59,855 nucleotides of DNA, from assembly GCA_016293225.1 (NCBI GenBank), contig JAEDEQ010000003.1:1-59855 (forward strand), written 5' to 3'. The notes under the pieces were generated by a model. The model did no database searches. It saw only the letters and a program-made list of their open reading frames with translations, and was not told the DNA's origin. Source of the stretch: Clostridiaceae bacterium. GTDB taxonomy: Bacteria > Bacillota > Clostridia > Oscillospirales > Acutalibacteraceae. Shown here piece by piece: positions 56,757 through 59,855 of the stretch (its first letter is position 1; the number at the start of each line of letters is the position of its first letter). The translations under genes and the position numbers were made by a program.

Positions 56757-59423
56757 TTAAACCTCCTCAAAATATGTATCATAATCAATATAAACTGTTT
56801 CCATTATTTCATCATAATACAAACCCGAACTATTAGCAATGCTTATTAACTTATATCTGTCAATTGAAGCACCGTAGCGATTTTTACAAAGATCCTCAAG
56901 GTCATATATTTCAATTTTAGTTTCTCTTTCAACCAGCCACACAATAAAATCACTTAAATTAAATTTATTCTGACCAGAGAAAAAGACTCTTGTATTTCCG
57001 CAGCGGATATAACTGAAGTTTTCTTTATCCTCTGCAAGAACAGATGAATAGAACCACTCATCAAAATATAATTCTTGTAATTCGCTGTCAAAACCATCCT
57101 GTCTGACAGAAGAAACGGTAAAGAATGTGTTTTTCGGTACAAAAGCCTTTACTTCCTCGCAATATTTATCAAGGTTTTCCTTGCTGATACCTACACTGTT
57201 AAGACGGGAAATATTTATATATTGACCGGGGAGAAATTCAGTTATTATTCTCTTGCTTCTGAGGTCATATTTTTCTGTTGTAAAAGAAACTGAACTAAGC
57301 ATAGCCTTTGGAAAATCTCTGGTATCAACAATATCGCTTTCTAAAAGCTTACTTCTGAAAAATTCAGATGCCGAGGGATATTTTTTTCTTATAAGATAGC
57401 TGTCATTAAAACTGAATCCGAGTTCTTTAATGTTATATGAATTAACCAAAGATTCATCAGCATCAGGTAACTCTCTTTTAAAAATTCGTTTGAAATCATC
57501 TACAGAATAAAAGTCTTTTATTAATACTGAAGACAAACGTTTATATTGTTCGGATGACAGACTATCAAACTCAACGGAATACATTCCATTATGTAAAAAA
57601 CTACTTAAGCAACTGAAATAGCCTCCAGTCGTAGAAGCAAGAAATCCATATGCTTCTTCATATTTTTGAGCTAAATCAAAATTAGATATAGGAGCATATT
57701 TAAAAAGCAAATCTAAAACCTGTGAATCTCTATTAACAATTCCGAAATTAATAGTTGGCATTTTTGAAAATCCTACTTCACGGTTACCCCATTCAGGCCA
57801 GATTTTTTTCAGCAAATTGTGAAGCTCATATTCATCTCTGATGTCATATTCTTCCATTATATCTGTGTGTTCTCGATACAATTTTAAAGTTGATATCGTA
57901 ACATTTGTGTATTGCTCTAAGTTTAAATTGCTGATAAGTCTGATATAATCTCTTTCGGAAATGTCATAATATCTCAAACAGCGATGCATATTCCATAACA
58001 CATAATCACAAGTCTGCAAACGATTCTCATATGTTCGGCAATCAATCTCTAAATTAGAATCTCCATCCAAATTGTTTTCTTTCAATAGTGTATAATATGA
58101 AGCCAAAACATCATCAAAAGATGTTTTATTTCTGCAATACTTTTTAACGATGTATTCTAACAAATTTTGTTTCTTTTTTCTAACCTTTACACCGTCAAGA
58201 ATGATGAAATCTTTATACGCTACTCTTTCTGCTCTTCGTTTTATTTCAACAGATAAGTTGTCATCTATAAGCATTTTTTCTGCTGTTAATCTGGTTTTAC
58301 CTCTGATATCACAAACACAGTCGAGATAATAAAATGTAGTTTTCGGTTCGAGCGTTATTTTACAAAACTCATCGCAATCAAGACAATATGTTTCAAACAA
58401 ATATCTGTATTTGTCTTCCTCAAATCTAAGTTTCAGTCGGTTACTGAATACTTTGGAACAAATTTGTCTGACTCTTTCCCTTGTAATGTTAAACTCATCG
58501 CCAACATCAGAAAGCGTTCTGCCTTGCAAACGAGCCATAACAACTTCTTTCCAACGCTCGTCATCCAAGCTATCAATATAATCTAAAACCGTAGGATGAA
58601 CAACAGTATAAATACCATTTTTGCATTTGATTTTATTTTCATCCTCAAGCTCAAGAAGCAGCTCCTCAACAATCATTGTATTCAAAAGATGTGAAGGAAG
58701 CCTTTCTCTTATAAAATCAGAGTCAAACTCATCGTCATGCTTGACACAGATATCCATTATTTTATTTTTAGCACCAAGTCTTATATACACATCAGCGTAT
58801 GCTTTGTTCAGAACAACTTCTGTTCCCTTTGATTCACTGTCTTTAAACGCTGTTGCAAACAGATTTCTCATTTTAAATACTGATAAATCATAAAAGTCAG
58901 CACATTCATCAGCTATATTTAATATTTCACTTGAAACATCATCTTGATTGACTCGCTGACTTTTAATTTCTTCTTCAAACGCAGCCGTTTTTTCGAGTAT
59001 TTCCTCAGCCGTATTAACACCCATATTTTTTATATTAAGTAAGTCCTCTTTAGTCAAGGTAACAATCTGTGACATATTGGTTAGACCTGCTCTTGAAAGG
59101 CAATTATATGCACGAACAGAAAAATCCATTTCATCAATGTTTTTTTCAAAAGTGTCGCCATCATTACGGATTTCTTCGTCTTCTTCCTGCACACACTCAT
59201 AATCACGCAGAATATATTCACTGTCTCCTGTTTTAATTGAATCAACCAAATTCTTGACTTCATCAATCGTTTTTGCACCCATATTCTTTACTTCGGCCCA
59301 TTTATCTGTCGGAAAAACAAGAAGCTTTTCAATTGTGTCAATACCGGCTCGTCTCAAACAGTTGTGAAGACGGGTAGACATATTGAGCTTTTCGATTTTA
59401 TCGTTTAAGAATACTTGGATCAT
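56757..59423 (-). CDS. Large protein with two RNAP alpha-CTD domains and a sigma region 4-like HTH
   Basis: 888 residues. I start at the ATG at 59423 because AAGGTG lies 6 bases upstream; an in-frame GTG at 59432 overlaps that SD. Residues 12-60 (LNMSTRLHNCLRRAGI..VKNMGAKTIDEVKNL) and 99-145 (MDFSVRAYNCLSRAGL..IKNMGVNTAEEILE) are both alpha-CTD/helix-hairpin-helix domains keeping the Arg and Asn that bind UP-element DNA. Residues about 287-330 (RWKEVVMARLQGRTLSDVGDEFNITRERVRQI) match sigma-70 region 4. The remaining 550 residues are unrecognised. No sigma region 2 is seen, so it is not a classical sigma factor. First gene of the operon with its own promoter. Confidence 0.82.
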   Translation of the reverse strand: MIQVFLNDKIEKLNMSTRLHNCLRRAGIDTIEKLLVFPTDKWAEVKNMGAKTIDEVKNLVDSIKTGDSEYILRDYECVQEEDEEIRNDGDTFEKNIDEMDFSVRAYNCLSRAGLTNMSQIVTLTKEDLLNIKNMGVNTAEEILEKTAAFEEEIKSQRVNQDDVSSEILNIADECADFYDLSVFKMRNLFATAFKDSESKGTEVVLNKAYADVYIRLGAKNKIMDICVKHDDEFDSDFIRERLPSHLLNTMIVEELLLELEDENKIKCKNGIYTVVHPTVLDYIDSLDDERWKEVVMARLQGRTLSDVGDEFNITRERVRQICSKVFSNRLKLRFEEDKYRYLFETYCLDCDEFCKITLEPKTTFYYLDCVCDIRGKTRLTAEKMLIDDNLSVEIKRRAERVAYKDFIILDGVKVRKKKQNLLEYIVKKYCRNKTSFDDVLASYYTLLKENNLDGDSNLEIDCRTYENRLQTCDYVLWNMHRCLRYYDISERDYIRLISNLNLEQYTNVTISTLKLYREHTDIMEEYDIRDEYELHNLLKKIWPEWGNREVGFSKMPTINFGIVNRDSQVLDLLFKYAPISNFDLAQKYEEAYGFLASTTGGYFSCLSSFLHNGMYSVEFDSLSSEQYKRLSSVLIKDFYSVDDFKRIFKRELPDADESLVNSYNIKELGFSFNDSYLIRKKYPSASEFFRSKLLESDIVDTRDFPKAMLSSVSFTTEKYDLRSKRIITEFLPGQYINISRLNSVGISKENLDKYCEEVKAFVPKNTFFTVSSVRQDGFDSELQELYFDEWFYSSVLAEDKENFSYIRCGNTRVFFSGQNKFNLSDFIVWLVERETKIEIYDLEDLCKNRYGASIDRYKLISIANSSGLYYDEIMETVYIDYDTYFEEV

Positions 59424-59474
59424 ATTTTTCACCTTGATTTTTTGTTAAAACATCTTTCAAAACCTATTTTTGAC

Positions 59475-59528
59475 ATTATAGCATATCTTAACAATAATAT
59501 CAAATTACACAGTACATTTTATTGTACA
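59475..59528 (-). promoter_or_regulatory. Promoter and palindrome of the alpha-CTD/ParB/SNF2 operon
   Basis: TTGATA (59498-59503) and TATAAT (59475-59480) on the minus strand, 17-bp spacer. Just upstream, GTACA and TGTAC (59512-59527) form an inverted repeat that may be an operator. This promoter is unrelated to the TA-tract blocks. Confidence 0.75.
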
Positions 59529-59549
59529 TAAGATAAATAATTATAATTA

Positions 59550-59584
59550 TAAAAATAAGGATATGCAATTTGTCTGCATATCCT
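59550..59584 (-). terminator. Terminator of the edge gene
   Basis: Ten-base-pair stem AGGATATGCA/TGCATATCCT on the minus strand followed by TATTTTTATAATT. It resembles the hairpin at 50613-50646. Confidence 0.75.
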
Positions 59585-59600
59585 CTCAGTTGTAGTGTGA

Positions 59601-59855
59601 TTAATCCAAGAGTTCTGAAACCCTTTCATCATCCAAGCCGATTGAGTACAACATATCGGCGATTTCACCAAGATTATCTATTCCAAAACCATCCATAACA
59701 AAACTGATAAGGTCATAGAATATTGGATTGATTTCCTCTTTTGCAAGCTTTGAAAGGTTTTCTTTGGTATATTTTTCTATCTCAAAATCCCATTCTTCAG
59801 CAGCAAGCTCAATATCTTCGGAACCAAAAGTATCATTCACTAAATTCCAAAATTT
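59601..59855 (-). CDS. Small acidic protein, 5' end outside the window
   Basis: At least 84 residues; the reading frame stays open to the window edge (KFWNLVNDTFGSEDIELAAEEWDFEIEKYTKENLSK..ISELLD type ending), so the start is not seen. Acidic and helical, with no known motif. It lies upstream of the alpha-CTD operon on the same strand and ends at its own terminator. It may be another member of the acidic group, though its promoter is not available for comparison. Confidence 0.65.
   Translation of the reverse strand, partial: KFWNLVNDTFGSEDIELAAEEWDFEIEKYTKENLSKLAKEEINPIFYDLISFVMDGFGIDNLGEIADMLYSIGLDDERVSELLD

Noticed and set aside
56757..59423. Alternative sigma factor
   Set aside because: Region 4-like HTH is present but no region 2 or region 3 pattern was found, and the two alpha-CTD domains and 550 extra residues are foreign to sigma factors.

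Overview
The window looks like a chromosome segment of an uncultured gut member of the Clostridia, most likely Oscillospirales/Ruminococcaceae-like. The evidence is Gram-positive housekeeping genes (MltG, FtsZ, MurC, ComM/YifB), SAGG-type Shine-Dalgarno sites ahead of almost every gene, consensus sigma-A promoters, clostridial secreted proteins built from Ig-like (BIG2), fibronectin-III and Cys-x-x-Cys repeats, a lysine riboswitch and heterodimeric ABC exporters. The genus cannot be fixed from sequence reading alone.

Regions 1-47 kb form an ordinary, moderately G+C-rich backbone. It holds, in order: two isolated tRNA genes (Val-CAC, Ala-CGC) on the minus strand; a minus-strand run cupin - tmk - DJ-1 - formyl-THF cyclo-ligase - mltG - U32/TrhP; a large secreted Cys-x-x-Cys repeat protein; a tandem-domain ThyX; a XRE membrane regulator and an acetyltransferase; comM; the UPF0237/UPF0210 pair; a secreted BIG2 protein; an orphan four-helix-bundle gene; two tRNA-Ser genes; a lipase-like hydrolase; a membrane parvulin; ftsZ; a metallophosphoesterase; a LUD-domain protein; a lysine-riboswitch-controlled amino-acid ABC transporter; a secreted SGNH hydrolase; murC; a heterodimeric ABC exporter; a flavoprotein plus YbjQ-like protein; a LysR-regulated metQ-metN-metI operon extended by an AhpD-like protein and a short-chain dehydrogenase; a second Cys-x-x-Cys repeat protein; and a PiT/DUF47 phosphate-uptake pair. 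Both ABC solute-binding lipoproteins (SBP_bac_3 type at 25.7 kb and MetQ/NlpA type at 38.4 kb) read as circular permutants: the second lobe comes first and the normal N-terminal lobe comes last, with the cut at the same interdomain hinge.

From about 47.4 kb to the end the sequence becomes clearly AT-richer and accessory. It starts with gene fragments, a C39-like secreted peptidase with a recent 243-bp internal duplication, and transposon-type small genes (DUF6809, TnpV). Then come five short, very acidic, unrecognised minus-strand genes. Each is preceded by the same ~75-bp block, made of an inverted repeat and a promoter whose -35/-10 spacer is a TA-dinucleotide tract of different length (13, 15, 13, 19 and 17 bp). 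This is the architecture of slipped-strand phase variation, repeated five times. Upstream of this array lies a tight three-gene operon: a protein with two RNA-polymerase alpha-CTD domains plus a sigma region 4-like helix-turn-helix, a ParB/sulfiredoxin-type protein, and a SNF2 helicase. A further small acidic gene is cut by the window end. I read 50.6-59.9 kb as an undescribed accessory, possibly defence, system; that is an inference from architecture only.
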